64,000 bases of DNA from Paenibacillus sp. PL91 (GCF_012935325.2 NZ_JABBYG020000001.1:868001-932000); one strand, 5' to 3'; counted from the stretch's first letter, positions 8,926 through 18,495 are shown. Made by a program: numbers and translations. The notes: generated from the letters alone by a model not told the origin.

Positions 8926-10467
8926 AAGCAAAGTCAAAAAAGCAGCCTTTCCATCGTAATCGCAGGCTTGCTGCTCGGAATTTTAATGGCATCCATGGAC
9001 AACACGATTGTCGCTACCGCAATGGGCAATATCGTCGGTGAGCTTGGAGGGATGGATAAATTCATTTGGGTCACATCCGCCTATATGGTCGCGGAGATGG
9101 CGGGAATGCCTATTTTCGGCAAGCTGTCAGATATGTATGGGCGCAAGAAATTTTTTGTGTTTGGGATCATCGTATTTATGCTTGGATCGGTTTTATGCGG
9201 TACGGCTGATTCAATGACCGAGCTCGCTATTTTCAGAGCCATTCAAGGTGTCGGCGGCGGCGCTCTTATTCCTATTGCATTCACCATCATGTTTGATGCA
9301 GTGCCGCTGGAGAAGCGCGGGCAATTAGGCGGATTATTCGGAGCCGTATTTGGTTTATCGAGCATTTTCGGTCCATTGCTCGGGGCTTACATTACGGACC
9401 ATATCGCTTGGCAATGGATTTTTTATATCAATCTTCCATTAGGGTTGATTTCCTTTCTTATGGTCACGTTTTTCTATAAGGAGTCGCATGAGCATTCCAA
9501 GCAGCCAATCGATTGGTTAGGCGCATTTACACTCATCGGAGCCATCGTCTGTCTCATGTTTGCCCTAGAGCTTGGCGGCAAGCAGTTCGCATGGCAATCA
9601 CCGATCATTTTAAGCTTATTCGCCGGCTTTGCCGTCCTTCTTATTGCCTTTCTTATGGCGGAGAAGAGAGCAGAGGAGCCTATCATTTCATTCGGGCTAT
9701 TCAAAAACAGATTGTACACGACAAGCATTCTAGTGGCTCTATTTAGTGGTGCGGCATTCATTGCGGCATCGGTCTACATTCCAATCTTCATTCAAGGGGT
9801 GCTTGGCGGCTCTGCTACAAATTCAGGGCTTGTACTGCTGCCTATGATGGTCGGCTCGGTCATTACCGCAACGCTTGGGGGGACCCTCATGAACAAGTTT
9901 TCGTACCGAAACCTCATGATCCCAACACTAGCTATATTAGCTCTCGGGATTGCGCTTGTTGCCACCATTTCCGCTGAAACGTCTCGATTAACGGTCACCA
10001 TCTATATGGTACTTATCGGTTTAGGAATCGGTGCATCATTTTCCGTACTTAGCAATGCTGCTATTCATGGCTTATCGTACCGGCAGAGAGGTACTGCTGG
10101 CGCTACGCTGAATTTTATTCGTTCGCTTGGCATGACCATTGGTATTACAGCATTTGGTCTCATTCAGAGCCAGTATTTTACGAATAAAATGTCGAAGCTC
10201 TATTCCGCTGATGGCAATGAGGGCGGGGGATTGCCTGAAGGGCTTGATATCAAAGACCCGCACGCGCTGCTTTCTCCGGATACTCGTGCGCTTATTCCAT
10301 CTGACCTGCTAGAAAGCTTCTCCGGCATGCTCTCAGGCTCTATCGCATACACATTTGCTTGGGCAATTGTACCGGTCGTGCTCGCATTGCTCTCCGCGTT
10401 CTTCATGGGGAGCAAGAAGCTTGACGCAACGGCGGAATCAGCAGCAGAATATTCATCCGCGCATTAG
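8923..10467 (+). CDS. MFS multidrug efflux transporter, DHA2 (EmrB/QacA) family
   Basis: 514 residues from GTG at 8923, with AAAGGGAG upstream. Fourteen hydrophobic segments are expected for DHA2. Diagnostic motifs are visible: motif A GKLSDMYGRKKFF, the motif D-like MASMDNTIVATAMG in the first helix, and motif C GAVFGLSSIFGPLLGAYI. It exports drugs or dyes by proton antiport across the cytoplasmic membrane. The adjacent upstream WYL regulator and the start-codon hairpin suggest dedicated regulation. The substrate is not predictable. Confidence 0.92.
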   Translation: MKQSQKSSLSIVIAGLLLGILMASMDNTIVATAMGNIVGELGGMDKFIWVTSAYMVAEMAGMPIFGKLSDMYGRKKFFVFGIIVFMLGSVLCGTADSMTELAIFRAIQGVGGGALIPIAFTIMFDAVPLEKRGQLGGLFGAVFGLSSIFGPLLGAYITDHIAWQWIFYINLPLGLISFLMVTFFYKESHEHSKQPIDWLGAFTLIGAIVCLMFALELGGKQFAWQSPIILSLFAGFAVLLIAFLMAEKRAEEPIISFGLFKNRLYTTSILVALFSGAAFIAASVYIPIFIQGVLGGSATNSGLVLLPMMVGSVITATLGGTLMNKFSYRNLMIPTLAILALGIALVATISAETSRLTVTIYMVLIGLGIGASFSVLSNAAIHGLSYRQRGTAGATLNFIRSLGMTIGITAFGLIQSQYFTNKMSKLYSADGNEGGGLPEGLDIKDPHALLSPDTRALIPSDLLESFSGMLSGSIAYTFAWAIVPVVLALLSAFFMGSKKLDATAESAAEYSSAH

Positions 10468-10639
10468 AGTATTATCGAATAAATAGCTGTATAAGCATGA
10501 ATCTTCTTTCTTCCAGTTGGACGAAGGGAGGTTTTTTTGCATAGATCGCAAACATAATATGTGAAAATCCACTTTTTTATAAACGTCAATTATGCTATTA
10601 TGGGGTCTATAAAAAACTTATGCTGGGGAGAAAAAGAAG

Positions 10640-11281
10640 ATGATTAATAGCCAATCAAGCGGGTATAGAAAGCCCATGCAAAAACTAATGCTCACATTTT
10701 TCTTTGCCCTGCTCGTATCGGTGTTCGGGATGTATATTGGAACGCTGCTGCCGAGCGTTGCTCGAATTCCGCTATTCATTTTGGAGATCGGCCTCATTCT
10801 CGCTATCGTGTTTCTCCGCAAATCGAAAGCGATCGGTTATTCACTGATGTACGCATTTATGGTGGTATCAGGAGCAACCTTGCAATTTAGTTTAAGCTAT
10901 TACATCGCCTCGATGGGTACGAGCACTGTTATCCAAACCGTCGCGGTAGCGGTTATCGTCTATGCGGGACTTGCGATCTATGCAACCTATACGAAAGAGG
11001 ATTTTCGCTTTTTAGGCGGATTCCTGTTCGCATCGTTGATTGGACTTCTCGTAATCGGACTTATGCAATTTATCTTTCCTTTTGATGGGATGATGGAGAC
11101 GATTTTCGCTGGTTTTGGCTTACTCATCTTCATCGGTTATACGTTGTATGATTTTAACCGGATGTCCAAAGAAGGGTTCGATGATAGCGATATTCCATTG
11201 ATGGTTGTAAACATTTATCTGGATCTGGTCAATATTATCCTTTATGCGCTTCGTTTCGTAAAATCGCTGTTGGATGATTAA
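10640..11281 (+). CDS. Bax inhibitor-1/YetJ-like membrane protein
   Basis: 213 residues with seven hydrophobic segments. The last third holds GYTLYDFNRM and NIYLDLVNIILYALR, matching the two conserved membrane Asp residues that form the pH-sensitive latch in BI-1/YetJ calcium-leak channels (established for B. subtilis YetJ). GGGGAG precedes the ATG at 10640. It is monocistronic, with a strong terminator downstream. Likely a proton-gated calcium leak channel of the cytoplasmic membrane. Confidence 0.85.
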   Translation: MINSQSSGYRKPMQKLMLTFFFALLVSVFGMYIGTLLPSVARIPLFILEIGLILAIVFLRKSKAIGYSLMYAFMVVSGATLQFSLSYYIASMGTSTVIQTVAVAVIVYAGLAIYATYTKEDFRFLGGFLFASLIGLLVIGLMQFIFPFDGMMETIFAGFGLLIFIGYTLYDFNRMSKEGFDDSDIPLMVVNIYLDLVNIILYALRFVKSLLDD

Positions 11282-11311
11282 GTAGAAGACTTAAAACAAC
11301 AATAACGATAC

Positions 11312-11349
11312 AAAAGGTTAATCTTCTTCCGTGAAGATTAACCTTTTTT
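11312..11349. terminator. Intrinsic terminator
   Basis: AAAAGGTTAATCTTC pairs with GAAGATTAACCTTTT around a 6-base loop, and a T-tract follows. Its near symmetry lets it also serve the convergent small gene. Confidence 0.93.
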
Positions 11350-11385
11350 ATTGGTCAAGGGTGCTGTTTTAGCCGTATTTTTCAT

Positions 11386-11598
11386 TTATTTCTCCGTTAT
11401 GTCCGCTTGGCTGCAGACTGGGGGATTCTTTTTTTCGGATAAACGATTCCGATTGGCTTTGCGATCTGAAAATATTTTTTTGAGGATGGAGACTCTCGGC
11501 TCACCATCATCGATAAAGTCCCCTCTGCGTACTTTTCTTTCCCATTCCTGCTCACGTTCATTCCATAATTGTTCAGCTACATAATGTTCAATCATCAT
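11386..11598 (-). CDS. Small conserved-looking protein of unknown function
   Basis: 70 residues from the ATG at 11598, which has a very strong AAGGAGGA ribosome-binding site; the longer reading from 11622 has none. The protein is highly charged (MMIEHYVAEQLWNEREQEWE, then basic segments) and probably alpha-helical with a basic, Cys-containing end. It is divergent from the SgrR-like regulator and shares its upstream region. No family recognised; the strong translation signal is the main evidence that it is real. Confidence 0.65.
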   Translation of the reverse strand: MMIEHYVAEQLWNEREQEWERKVRRGDFIDDGEPRVSILKKIFSDRKANRNRLSEKKNPPVCSQADITEK

Positions 11599-11671
11599 AC
11601 TCCACTTCCTCCTTAGGACCATTCCCGTTTTATTTTTGTGTGGGGTGTTGGTTCTTTTATTATGCAGTCGC

Positions 11672-11720
11672 TAAAAGGGGATAAAAAGTGTATAATCGTT
11701 TTCGTATATTTCCCCTTTTA
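11672..11720. promoter_or_regulatory. Promoter region with long inverted repeat upstream of SgrR-like regulator
   Basis: TAAAAGGGGA (11672-11681) and TCCCCTTTTA (11711-11720) are exact complements. A consensus TATAAT (11691-11696) lies between them. The arms bracket the likely promoter core of the rightward regulator gene, so this is a plausible autoregulatory operator. Confidence 0.55.
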
Positions 11721-11758
11721 TTTAACCGTCCACTAAGAGGCGTTAAGGAGGATTGCCA

Positions 11759-13591
11759 TTGTTGACTCATGAACGTTATTTGTTGTTATATACGAAGTTT
11801 GCCGGAGCTGATGGAGCAGGCAAAGCGGTAGAGGTGTCATTGGAGCAGCTAGCGGATGCCTTATTCTGTTCTACACGCAATGTGAAGCTGATTCTTCGAA
11901 AGCTTGAAGAAGAGGGCTTCATCGATTGGACAGCAGGCCGGGGACGAGGCAACCGCTCTCAAATAACCTTCCTCCTTGCAAAAGAAAAAAAACTGCTTGA
12001 GCTTGCGCAGCAGCTTGCAACAAAAAGCGAGTACAAGCAAGCATTTGAATTCATTGATCGCTATGGAGAAGGGACAGCGGCAAGAAGCTTGTTCGCGGAA
12101 TGGTTAAATGGGCATTTCGGTTACCGGACCATGCAGATGAACGACATTGAATCAGATATTCTTCGGCTACCTGTACACAGGCCAATTTTGACGCTCGATC
12201 CGAAAGAGCTTTATTATGCGTTCAGCGCACATATGATTAAGCAGCTGTTCGACTGTCTCGTCCAATATGACCGTGTTGCCGGTAGAGTCATTCCATCGCT
12301 AGCACATGCATGGGAGCATGATGGCAGCGGCAAGGTGTGGACTTTTCATCTACGCAAAGGAGTCATGTTTCACCATGGCAGAGAGCTGATTGCCGAGGAT
12401 GTTGTATATACGCTCAATCGTTTGCATGGAAGCAGCGCTTCCGGTTGGTTCGTTCGAACAATCGAGCAGGTCGAAGCAATTGGACAGCGGACGGTTAAAA
12501 TAAAACTGTCGAATCCTAACTGGCTGTTTCCTAGATTTCTTTGTGCCCCCGGCTTATCCATCGTGCCTCATGAGCTTGTGGAGCAGGATGAATTTTTTTG
12601 GACGCGGCCGGTTGGTACAGGACCTTTCCGGTTTACAGATTGGACTGCTGATCGATTCACGATGCAGGCGAATGCCGGATATTTTCAAGGAAGAGCACAT
12701 TTGGACGGCGTCGTAATCGTCATCATGCCAGAGGATACGGTTGTTTATACTAAGAGCTGGGAACAGCTGCTTATTGATCACGATATAAGAGATATCCAGC
12801 CTGAACAAGGCTGGAAGAAAATAGAGTCGATTTGCAACGGATGCAGCTTGCTTACATGGAATATGGGGAAGGAAGGTCCGCAGCAATCCGAAGCGTTCCG
12901 GAAAGCGATTGATCTACTCGTAGATCGGACTCAAATGATAAAGGAGCTTGGAGAGGACCGCATTTATCCGGCTCAAGGGTTTCATCCAAATGAAGCTACC
13001 TACCAATGGCAGGATCAATGTGAATCAGAGCAAGCGGTTGAGCTTCTTAAAGCGTCTGGCTATGACGGAAGGGCTATCCGTATAAGCACTTATGGCATCC
13101 ATGAGCAGGATGCCTTATGGCTCCAGCGACATTTGTCAGCATTCGGAATTGAAGTCGTTGTTCAAGTAGAGAACTGGAGGAGCATAAGAGAGCCTGAAGT
13201 CTTTCAAAACGCTGACTGTCTATTGTACTGCGTCGTGTTTGCGGAGGATGAAGTTTGCTTAATAGAGCTTTATGAGCAGACTGGCAATTTCCTGAGAGAG
13301 CATCTGGACCCTCGCTTGCGTGGCTGGGTGAAAGAAAAGATTGATTTAGCATTGGCCTGCGAGCGAGCAGAGGATCGATGGAATCAGCTCTTTGAAATCG
13401 AGAAGAAGCTGAAGGATGAAACGCATGTCCTCTTTCTGCTGCACAAAAAGCTTAACACCTTTTACAATCCAAATATTAAAGGAGTAGGCGTGAATTCCCT
13501 TGGCTGGATCGATTTTAAGGATATATGGCTGGAGAGAACCAACGATGCTTCTCAGATCACGGAGTCGAGTCCTATAGCGACTTTGCAGTGA
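11759..13591 (+). CDS. SgrR-like regulator: HTH fused to peptide/sugar-type solute-binding domain (SBP_bac_5)
   Basis: 610 residues from TTG at 11759 (AAGGAGGA at 11745-11752 favours this over the TTG at 11753). Residues 1-110 form an SgrR-type winged helix (LEQLADALFCSTRNVKLILR, LEEEGFIDWTAGRGRGN). The remainder is an extracytoplasmic-type family 5 solute-binding domain without signal peptide (HAWEHDGSGKVWTFHLRKGV, EDVVYTLNRL, PVGTGPFRFT). SgrR senses sugar-phosphate stress in E. coli; in Paenibacillus-type bacteria such fusions usually sit near transporters. Here no ABC permease is adjacent, so the effector is unknown. Confidence 0.88.
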   Translation: MLTHERYLLLYTKFAGADGAGKAVEVSLEQLADALFCSTRNVKLILRKLEEEGFIDWTAGRGRGNRSQITFLLAKEKKLLELAQQLATKSEYKQAFEFIDRYGEGTAARSLFAEWLNGHFGYRTMQMNDIESDILRLPVHRPILTLDPKELYYAFSAHMIKQLFDCLVQYDRVAGRVIPSLAHAWEHDGSGKVWTFHLRKGVMFHHGRELIAEDVVYTLNRLHGSSASGWFVRTIEQVEAIGQRTVKIKLSNPNWLFPRFLCAPGLSIVPHELVEQDEFFWTRPVGTGPFRFTDWTADRFTMQANAGYFQGRAHLDGVVIVIMPEDTVVYTKSWEQLLIDHDIRDIQPEQGWKKIESICNGCSLLTWNMGKEGPQQSEAFRKAIDLLVDRTQMIKELGEDRIYPAQGFHPNEATYQWQDQCESEQAVELLKASGYDGRAIRISTYGIHEQDALWLQRHLSAFGIEVVVQVENWRSIREPEVFQNADCLLYCVVFAEDEVCLIELYEQTGNFLREHLDPRLRGWVKEKIDLALACERAEDRWNQLFEIEKKLKDETHVLFLLHKKLNTFYNPNIKGVGVNSLGWIDFKDIWLERTNDASQITESSPIATLQ

Positions 13592-13609
13592 TTAGGTCAT
13601 CTTATAACG

Positions 13610-13645
13610 AAAAGAAGGAGAGGCAGTTTGCCTCTCCTTCTTTTT
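13610..13645. terminator. Strong intrinsic terminator
   Basis: AAAAGAAGGAGAGGCA pairs with TGCCTCTCCTTCTTTTT across a 3-base loop; it serves the convergent SgrR-like (+) and LacI (-) genes. Confidence 0.93.
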
Positions 13646-13667
13646 GTTAAGCCCATTTCTTAAGCGA

Positions 13668-14675
13668 TTATTTCTTAGAAGCCGGCGGGCAGGTTGACTG
13701 CCTAATAATGAGTTCGGGCTGCAGCCTCCAAGGCTCTTGTGAGACGGGGGCGTCTAGGTTTTCCATTCGTTTGAGCAGCAAATCAATAGCATGGCTTCCG
13801 ATAAGCTCGACCGGTTGACGAACGGTAGTCAGCGCAGGACGGAACTGATCAGCGAAGAGTTGATCGTCAAAGCCGATTACTGAAAGGTCTTGAGGGATAC
13901 GGTATCCCTTATTTTTAAGCGCATCCATAACGCCAAATGCGATCAAGTCGTCCGCAACGAATACGGCAGTAGGTAGAGTACCGGATTCGAGCCATCGTTC
14001 TGCTATCTCATAGCCGGAATTAATGTCGAAATTCCCCTGTTCGATGCGTGTAGGAAGCCCAGCTGATTCCATTGCCGATAGGTATCCACGAATACGTTCC
14101 TTACTGCTGAGAAACAGTGAGGGCCCGCTAACATGGACGATATCCATATGGCCTAGATCGATCAAATGCTTGGTCGCCTCATACCCGCCTCTAAAATTGT
14201 CGACTTGAACAGACGGTACGGACGGATTTTCCTGCTGATTATCAATCATGACAAACGGAATATTTTTTCGTGTGAGCTCTTCTACATAGCGCTCCTCATG
14301 AATGGGCGATAGGATAAACATGCCATCCACACGGTCTTCCTGAAATATAGCGCTATGAAGATCCGTTTCGTCTTCTTTGGATATGAACAAGGCAAGGAGA
14401 TAGTGGTGAGCCTCTAACTTATCGTTAATTTCTTTCACTACCGCATCAAGGAAGGAGTCATTCAACGTCATAATGATAATGCCAATTACCCCTGTTTTCC
14501 CTCTAGCAAGACTTCGGGCGGCAGCATTTGGATGATAGTCCAGCTCTTTCATTGCTTGCAGCACCTTGTTTCGATTTTTTTCACGCACCGTATCCGCATT
14601 ATTGATCACTCTTGAGACGGTAACGACTGATAACCCGGATTTGCGCGCCACATCAAATATACTAACTTTCATCAT
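13668..14675 (-). CDS. LacI/GalR-family transcriptional regulator
   Basis: 335 residues from ATG at 14675 (CCAAGGAGCG upstream); the longer reading to 14765 has no ribosome-binding site. The N-terminal LacI helix-turn-helix VSIFDVARKSGLSVVTVSRV and hinge helix region PNAAARSLARGKTGVIGI are intact, followed by a periplasmic-binding-fold effector domain (FVMIDNQQENPSVPSVQVDN, HVSGPSLFLSSKERIRGY). It lies about 95 bp downstream of the GH8 glycanase in the same direction and probably controls it through the AAGCGCTT-centred site at 16787. Effector likely an oligosaccharide (inference). Confidence 0.92.
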   Translation of the reverse strand: MMKVSIFDVARKSGLSVVTVSRVINNADTVREKNRNKVLQAMKELDYHPNAAARSLARGKTGVIGIIIMTLNDSFLDAVVKEINDKLEAHHYLLALFISKEDETDLHSAIFQEDRVDGMFILSPIHEERYVEELTRKNIPFVMIDNQQENPSVPSVQVDNFRGGYEATKHLIDLGHMDIVHVSGPSLFLSSKERIRGYLSAMESAGLPTRIEQGNFDINSGYEIAERWLESGTLPTAVFVADDLIAFGVMDALKNKGYRIPQDLSVIGFDDQLFADQFRPALTTVRQPVELIGSHAIDLLLKRMENLDAPVSQEPWRLQPELIIRQSTCPPASKK

Positions 14676-14770
14676 CGCTTCGCTCCTTGGAACATAACTG
14701 CATATTGTTCTACCATACCACATTTTGTGATAAGTTGGCAGTATGCAGCACATCGGAAGCGGCATTAGAA

Positions 14771-16675
14771 TTATGGGGTTGCAAGGCTCCTCAAAATGGT
14801 AATGGCTTCTGCTCTCGTTAGACTCGCGTTTGGCTGGAAAGGTGCGTCTTGCGCTTTAAACAATTGGATACCAGCAATGCCTAATGCTTTGACCGCTGGT
14901 TTCGCCCAATCTGGAATGGAAGCATCGTCGGAGAAACCTGTATTTGGTGCTTGCTCCTCAAGCGGCAGCTTTAATGCTGCTGCTACCAATATCGCTGCTT
15001 CAGAACGAGTAACCTCGGAAGAAGGGAGGAAGCTTTCTTTAATCCACCCTTTTAATAGATCCGCTTGTACGAGCCTAGCAATCGATTGCTTAGCCCAAGG
15101 CGAGATAGATTGATTGTCGTTGAATGTGAGCGCAGCTCCTTCGCCAGACAGCTTTAGCGCATTTGCGGTCATGACTGCGAATTCAGCGCGTTTCACGCCT
15201 GCATCCGGTTTGAAGGCTCCATTAGGAAATCCGGTTGCAATGCCTTCAGATAATGATTTAATGATATCATTCTCAGCCCAGTGGCCCGATATATCTGTAG
15301 CTGCGATGCCTGTTGGCGACCACCAGTTTCCTGATACAACAATCATGCTGAGCAGGCGTATGGAATTTCCATAGTAATAGCGCCATTCTTCTGCTGTAGG
15401 ATTGACTGCATCCGTATGATAGTCCCAAAGGTCGTTCAGCCATTGTTGATTGGAGGAGTCGATCATCGCACTGACCATAAATGGTGCAGTGAAATCCATC
15501 CCGCCGTCCCATTCGCTTAGCTTCGTCTTGCCATCCAGCGTGTAGCCCGACCATATTTTGTCTGGCGAATCATGCTTGTCCTGTATGAATTTGTTCAGAA
15601 CGGATAATTGCTGGTACGCTCTTTTGTCGCCTGTAAGCAGATAATCAGTCGTGATGCGCCAAGGCGTGCGGCAGGAGTTATAGTTATAGGCGCCGTCAAA
15701 CTCCGATTCCAAAAAGTGACCGCTTTCCGTATTCCATTTGAATTCGTTGACTGGCTTATATTTTTCGTCTACAGCATCCTTGTAAAGGAAGTCCGGCAGA
15801 AGTCCAGTGTTCGGGCTGTAGCTCTCATGCACATCTTTTATGATCCCGTAGGTTGTTGAGAGAACCTTATCCCAGCGGGCATCTCCTGTTGCTTTGGCAT
15901 ATTCTTTCATGTGCTGCAGCATGAAGTCAGATGGGCGAGAGGAGGGCTTGAAGCTAGGCTCGCTATCCGAGTTCTTAACCCAGTCTCCCAATTGGAGGTG
16001 ATAATCTTCGGGGTGAACTTCGTTTTCCATTATTGCATTTATGACCTTGATACCTTCAGCGCGATAATTAATCGCACCTGAGCTGCCCCATTGCTTATCA
16101 GCCAGTAAGAGCGAGTAGGCGATATCCATATCACCGTCAATCGCTGAATCCGAGCCATTGACATTGATGATCGCGCCGCTTCGATCCGCTTGCTGCCAAG
16201 CCATAAGATCAGCGTTGAGGGTGCTTGGATGAGCACGGAAATAACGATACATGCCATCGAAGATTTTTTTCGCTTCCGGATCAGCACCGGCCATAATTGC
16301 CGTAATCAGCATTCCATAGCCATGCGCCTCCGATACCGTTATCGCGTCGCCATTCCAGCCTCCATCGTTGTACCAAACATAATATTGGCTGGCATCGTAC
16401 GGGTTTACTTTCATATATTTTTTCTTCCATTCCTTGTAGAGCAGCTTAACCTCCTTATTCATCTGATTCTGAGTGACATGGTTTGGTTTAATCGTGCCTT
16501 TTGTGTAAGTCATTTGTTGTGGAAAAGGCTTTTGAGGCTGCTGGGTGGAGGCAGCGCTCTCCTGCGCAAAAGCTGCTGGCATACAAGCAAGCAACAAAAC
16601 CAGGGACAGGGCAATCGACATGACTGACCTTAAACGCAACAATGAATGCGATTTCAAGATATTGCCGGTTTTCAT
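14771..16675 (-). CDS. Glycoside hydrolase family 8 endoglucanase-type enzyme with three SLH domains
   Basis: 634 residues. Signal peptide 1-38 ending AAFAQ. GH8 (alpha/alpha)6-barrel at about 60-445: the proton-donor Glu lies in VSEAHGYGM (near 116) and the acidic cluster in AIDGDMDIAYSLL (180-184). GH8 enzymes invert beta-1,4-glucan, lichenan, chitosan or xylan bonds; substrate not decided here. Residues from about 452 to the end form three S-layer homology modules (TDISGHWAENDIIKSL, FNDNQSISPWAKQSI, FSDDASIPDWAKPAV), anchoring it to pyruvylated wall polymer. A near-consensus promoter and an upstream operator are visible; a weak AAAGG precedes the ATG. Confidence 0.92.
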   Translation of the reverse strand: MKTGNILKSHSLLRLRSVMSIALSLVLLLACMPAAFAQESAASTQQPQKPFPQQMTYTKGTIKPNHVTQNQMNKEVKLLYKEWKKKYMKVNPYDASQYYVWYNDGGWNGDAITVSEAHGYGMLITAIMAGADPEAKKIFDGMYRYFRAHPSTLNADLMAWQQADRSGAIINVNGSDSAIDGDMDIAYSLLLADKQWGSSGAINYRAEGIKVINAIMENEVHPEDYHLQLGDWVKNSDSEPSFKPSSRPSDFMLQHMKEYAKATGDARWDKVLSTTYGIIKDVHESYSPNTGLLPDFLYKDAVDEKYKPVNEFKWNTESGHFLESEFDGAYNYNSCRTPWRITTDYLLTGDKRAYQQLSVLNKFIQDKHDSPDKIWSGYTLDGKTKLSEWDGGMDFTAPFMVSAMIDSSNQQWLNDLWDYHTDAVNPTAEEWRYYYGNSIRLLSMIVVSGNWWSPTGIAATDISGHWAENDIIKSLSEGIATGFPNGAFKPDAGVKRAEFAVMTANALKLSGEGAALTFNDNQSISPWAKQSIARLVQADLLKGWIKESFLPSSEVTRSEAAILVAAALKLPLEEQAPNTGFSDDASIPDWAKPAVKALGIAGIQLFKAQDAPFQPNASLTRAEAITILRSLATP

Positions 16676-16751
16676 TATCCAACACGACCTTTCTTAAATA
16701 ATAAGTGCTTTGAAGTGTAAATCTTGTAAATTGAAAGACTGTCACTCCTGT

Positions 16752-16780
16752 ATTGTAGGATGACAAAACAGGGATGTCAA
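16752..16780 (-). promoter_or_regulatory. SigA-type promoter of the GH8 glycanase
   Basis: Reading the minus strand: TTGACA (complement of 16775-16780), 17-base spacer, TACAAT (complement of 16752-16757). Transcription would start near 16745 and give a leader of about 70 bases. Confidence 0.82.
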
Positions 16781-16784
16781 TAAA

Positions 16785-16801
16785 AATTAAAGCGCTTAAA
16801 C
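16785..16801. promoter_or_regulatory. LacI/CcpA-type operator upstream of GH8 promoter
   Basis: AATTAAAGCGCTTAAAC, with the palindromic core AAGCGCTT, begins about 5 bases upstream of the -35 box. The identical 17 bases occur at 34765-34781 before the beta-helix lyase. The core resembles both LacI-family operators and catabolite-responsive elements. A position upstream of the -35 would fit activation as well as repression. Confidence 0.7.
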
Positions 16802-16968
16802 TTTTGTGTTTTCTATACACAAATGGGAAGTCGGCTATACAGATGTAAGGATCGTATGGAAATGGCAACCTTAGTTTGGGCAACAGCATGATTTGTAATG
16901 ATTTGGAATACATTTTCCCACTTTGTGGGGATACTGAAACAAAACGAACACCAGAAAGGGAGATTTCT

Positions 16969-18477
16969 ATGTTTTTCCGTACTAAATATAGATCTCGTCC
17001 GAACCGAAAGAAGCAGCAGATGCCCATTTTGCAATCGCAGCTCACCTCCAGCTTAGCTGAAAATATTCATGCTCTTGAAGCCCTTTATAACGATTGTTCC
17101 GATGTTGTTTTCCGTACTTTTACTTTTGGCGATCGCACAGAAGCATGCCTTATTTATTTGGATGGCATGTCGAATATAGAAGAGCTGGACAAAAATGTGC
17201 TTGCCCCGCTCATGAATAATACGGAAGGGGAAATCTTGTCGCTCCCGGAATTGCTGAAAAAGAAAATACCTATCTCCTTGGTAAAGAACATCTATAACAT
17301 CGACGATTGCATTGCCCATATTTCTATTGGGAATCCGGTCTTGCTCATGGAAGGGGCCAACCAAGGGATTGCGCTGGGACTCTCCAAATGGGAAAAACGT
17401 TCCATTGAAGAACCGGTTGCCGAAACGGTCATACGAGGACCTCGTGATTCATTTACAGAAATGCTGTCGACAAATACGTCACTATTGCGCAGAAGAATAA
17501 GAACACCCCATTTCAAAACGAAAAGGTTGGATATCGGACGCTTAACCCAAACCGGAGTCGTCGTAGCCTATATAGAGGGTGTCGCAAAGCCGGCTATCGT
17601 TGAAGAAGTGCTATCACGGCTCCAAAGGATCGAAATCGACGGCATCCTAGAGAGTGGATATATTGAAGAGCTGATTGAGGATAATCCGATTTCGCCTTTT
17701 CCGCAGATCATGAATACCGAGCGTCCCGACGTGGCTGTAGCTGGGATGCTGGAAGGGCGGGTCGTCATTTTAGTTGATAATACGCCGTTTGTCCTCGTTG
17801 CGCCGATCACGATTTTCTCTTTGTTTCAATCGAGTGAAGATTATTACACCCGATTTTTTCTCAGCATCATGATTCGTTGGCTGCGCTATTTATTCGTCAT
17901 CATTTCTTTGCTGCTGCCATCTTTTTATATTGCCGTTCTGACATTTCATCAAGAGATGGTGCCAACGACACTGCTCGAGAGCATGGCAAGCGCCCGTGAA
18001 CGCGTCCCTTTTCCCGCATTAGTTGAAGCTTTCATTATGGAAGTCACATTCGAGGCTTTAAGGGAGGCGGGCTTGCGTCTGCCGAAGCAGGTCGGTGCTG
18101 CAGTTAGCATCGTTGGTGCACTGGTAATCGGTCAAGCTGCTGTTGAAGCAGGAATCGTCTCTACTCCAATGGTTATCGTTGTTTCCTTAACCGGGATTGC
18201 ATCCTTTGCTATTCCGCGTTATGTAGTCGGGATGGCCTTTAGTATGCTGCGTTTTCCTATCATGATTTTGGCGGGAACATTGGGGTTGCTCGGTCTCATT
18301 CTCGGGGTTCTGCTGCTCCTGATACACTTATGCGGGTTGAAATCGTTCGGCGTGCCATATATGTCGCCATTGGGTCCAATGAATGGAAAACAAATGCAGG
18401 ATGTTCTCTTTCGAAAACCATGGTGGACGTTCCGTAAAGGCCCCAAATTAGGCGGCCCTCCAGAGGAAAACTTATAA
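16969..18477 (+). CDS. gerKA: Spore germination protein, GerA family (GerKA-like)
   Basis: 502 residues from ATG at 16969, with AGAAAGGGAGA 6-7 bases upstream; a longer reading from 16876 lacks a ribosome-binding site. The A subunit of a GerA-type nutrient germinant receptor in the spore inner membrane. The N-terminal hydrophilic half includes DVVFRTFTFGDRTEACLIYL and the conserved ETVIRGPRDSFTEMLSTN; the C-terminal half has four to five membrane helices with RERVPFPALVEAFIMEVTFE and AREAGLRLPKQ-type motifs (here EALREAGLRLPKQVG). First gene of a three-gene operon. A forespore promoter is expected but I could not identify it securely. Confidence 0.93.
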   Translation: MFFRTKYRSRPNRKKQQMPILQSQLTSSLAENIHALEALYNDCSDVVFRTFTFGDRTEACLIYLDGMSNIEELDKNVLAPLMNNTEGEILSLPELLKKKIPISLVKNIYNIDDCIAHISIGNPVLLMEGANQGIALGLSKWEKRSIEEPVAETVIRGPRDSFTEMLSTNTSLLRRRIRTPHFKTKRLDIGRLTQTGVVVAYIEGVAKPAIVEEVLSRLQRIEIDGILESGYIEELIEDNPISPFPQIMNTERPDVAVAGMLEGRVVILVDNTPFVLVAPITIFSLFQSSEDYYTRFFLSIMIRWLRYLFVIISLLLPSFYIAVLTFHQEMVPTTLLESMASARERVPFPALVEAFIMEVTFEALREAGLRLPKQVGAAVSIVGALVIGQAAVEAGIVSTPMVIVVSLTGIASFAIPRYVVGMAFSMLRFPIMILAGTLGLLGLILGVLLLLIHLCGLKSFGVPYMSPLGPMNGKQMQDVLFRKPWWTFRKGPKLGGPPEENL

Positions 18478-18495
18478 TTAGAAGGTGAGAACCAA

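Noticed and set aside
16860..16968. Sigma-G promoter for gerKA (GCATGA with CATTTTC at 18 bases)
   Set aside because: Only five of seven -10 bases fit and several alternatives score equally by eye.
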